In this document: positions 63,620 to 64,000 of the stretch, in pieces | Numbering within the stretch: position 1 is the stretch's first letter | Layout of the letters: each line of letters opens with the position of its first letter | Virus record (IMG/VR): IMGVR_UViG_3300020446_000001 | Span: 62,001-126,000 of that record | Length of the DNA: 64,000 bases | Origin: a virus | Strand: one strand, 5' to 3' | Notes under the pieces: model-generated | Seen by the model: the letters and a program-made list of their open reading frames with translations, nothing else | Databases searched by the model: none | Told to the model about the DNA's origin: nothing | Program-made: the position numbers and the translations under genes

Positions 63620-64000
63620 TCACCTAAACACTGCTGGAATCATTCTTTTTACTTGAGGCCGGAGATCGTAATCTCGTACAATTAGAGGAATATATTTTGT
63701 TATCTTTACCGAGTCACCAAGAGGCAAAGGGTGTATTAGTTCAATAGGAAACCAGTTCGAGCCGTATACTGAATTACTTTGCATGGTTTTACTAGCCAGC
63801 ATTACATGGTTAAATTGTCCAGGGGAGCCTTCGTCTGCATCAACAATCATCAACATCGCTGGACGGCCTGATGCTGCAATCACACACGCTGCTGCTAAAG
63901 CAATATCGTCGCAATCTGCTCCGCTTTCTCCTGCTTGAATGTCTCTGATAACTTTGGCTGGACTTTGGAAGTATTCAGTGTCGTAAGGATCGTATTGATA
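63620..64000 (-). CDS. Transglutaminase-like protein, 3' part
   Basis: The frame is open to the end of the window, so only the C-terminal 126 residues are visible. 'GESGADCDDIALAAACVIAASG' followed about 25 residues later by 'GQFNHVMLAS' carries the Cys and His of the transglutaminase-like/papain-like fold. Such domains in virus genomes act as peptidases or amidases, sometimes in the virion. The catalytic Asp would be near 'NWFP..L'. The substrate is unknown; processing of the neighbouring long proteins is possible but unsupported. Confidence 0.7.
   Translation of the reverse strand, partial: YQYDPYDTEYFQSPAKVIRDIQAGESGADCDDIALAAACVIAASGRPAMLMIVDADEGSPGQFNHVMLASKTMQSNSVYGSNWFPIELIHPLPLGDSVKITKYIPLIVRDYDLRPQVKRMIPAVFR

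Noticed and set aside
1-64000. Assignment to tailed marine archaeal viruses (magrovirus type)
   Set aside because: The chaperonin fits the idea, but no terminase, portal, HK97 capsid, tail or replication polymerase is visible in 64 kb.
1-64000. Borg-type element
   Set aside because: Strand-biased coding and some tandem repeats are present, but there are no nucleotide repeat arrays between genes and no methane or redox genes.
1-64000. tRNA or rRNA genes
   Set aside because: No cloverleaf with T-loop consensus and no rRNA-like stretch was recognised by eye; a covariance search could still find a divergent tRNA.

Overview
The window looks like part of a large archaeal extrachromosomal element, most simply a virus or virus-like plasmid of an uncultured, probably marine mesophilic archaeon. 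The archaeal signal comes from a group II (thermosome-type) chaperonin at 25010-26497, a Ras/Arf-like small GTPase at 4773-5501, ribbon-helix-helix regulators, and ribosome binding sites of the GGAGGTGA / GAGGTGAAAA type, which match the archaeal 16S tail (bacteria can share this). The virus-like signal comes from dense co-directional gene packing with 1-8 nt overlaps, a FtsK/HerA-type ATPase, a serine recombinase, runs of tiny membrane proteins, large repetitive beta-rich and coiled-coil proteins without enzymatic motifs, and almost no housekeeping genes. I see no terminase, portal, HK97-type capsid, tape measure or tail gene, and no rRNA, tRNA or CRISPR array. Host and virus class are inferences.

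Layout. 1-2489 (+): a truncated GT-B glycosyltransferase, a GT2 glycosyltransferase, a 44-residue basic protein and a zinc-cluster protein. 2533-8001 (+): small membrane proteins around a translationally coupled GTPase operon. 7992-11457 (-): small zinc-ribbon, coiled-coil and membrane proteins plus a serine recombinase. 11458-11860: a non-coding gap. 11861-19542 (-): a probable structural block with a DUF7689-like protein, tiny membrane proteins, a GSGYT-repeat protein of 993 residues and its smaller paralogue, a tandemly duplicated pair (17862-18395 and 18408-18902) and other beta-rich proteins. 19543-20276: a GTCCC/GGGAC operator cluster driving a two-gene regulatory operon (+). 20278-23601 (-): small membrane proteins ending with a histone H1-like protein fused to a membrane domain. 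23719-24876 (+): a perfect 12-bp inverted repeat across the start of a second RHH regulator, followed by the ATPase. 25010-63614 (-): one nearly continuous transcription unit with the chaperonin, four very long multidomain proteins (2459, 1597, 1479 and 1192 residues), and virion-like long proteins. 63620-64000 (-): the 3' end of a transglutaminase-like gene that continues past the edge.

The most unusual feature is the set of giant proteins between 26514 and 50662. They join unrelated domains: 2H phosphoesterase-like, ATP-dependent nucleic-acid ligase, N-formylglutamate-amidohydrolase-like, JAB/MPN metalloprotease, guanylate kinase and others. The junctions carry a recurring short motif, (V)K[ST]NP(P) or x-N-P(-P). 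The same motif occurs near the N-terminus of the histone-like protein and once in the small protein at 42046-42648. The arrangement resembles polyproteins with a common processing or sorting signal. This is a hypothesis from sequence reading; no cleavage is shown here.
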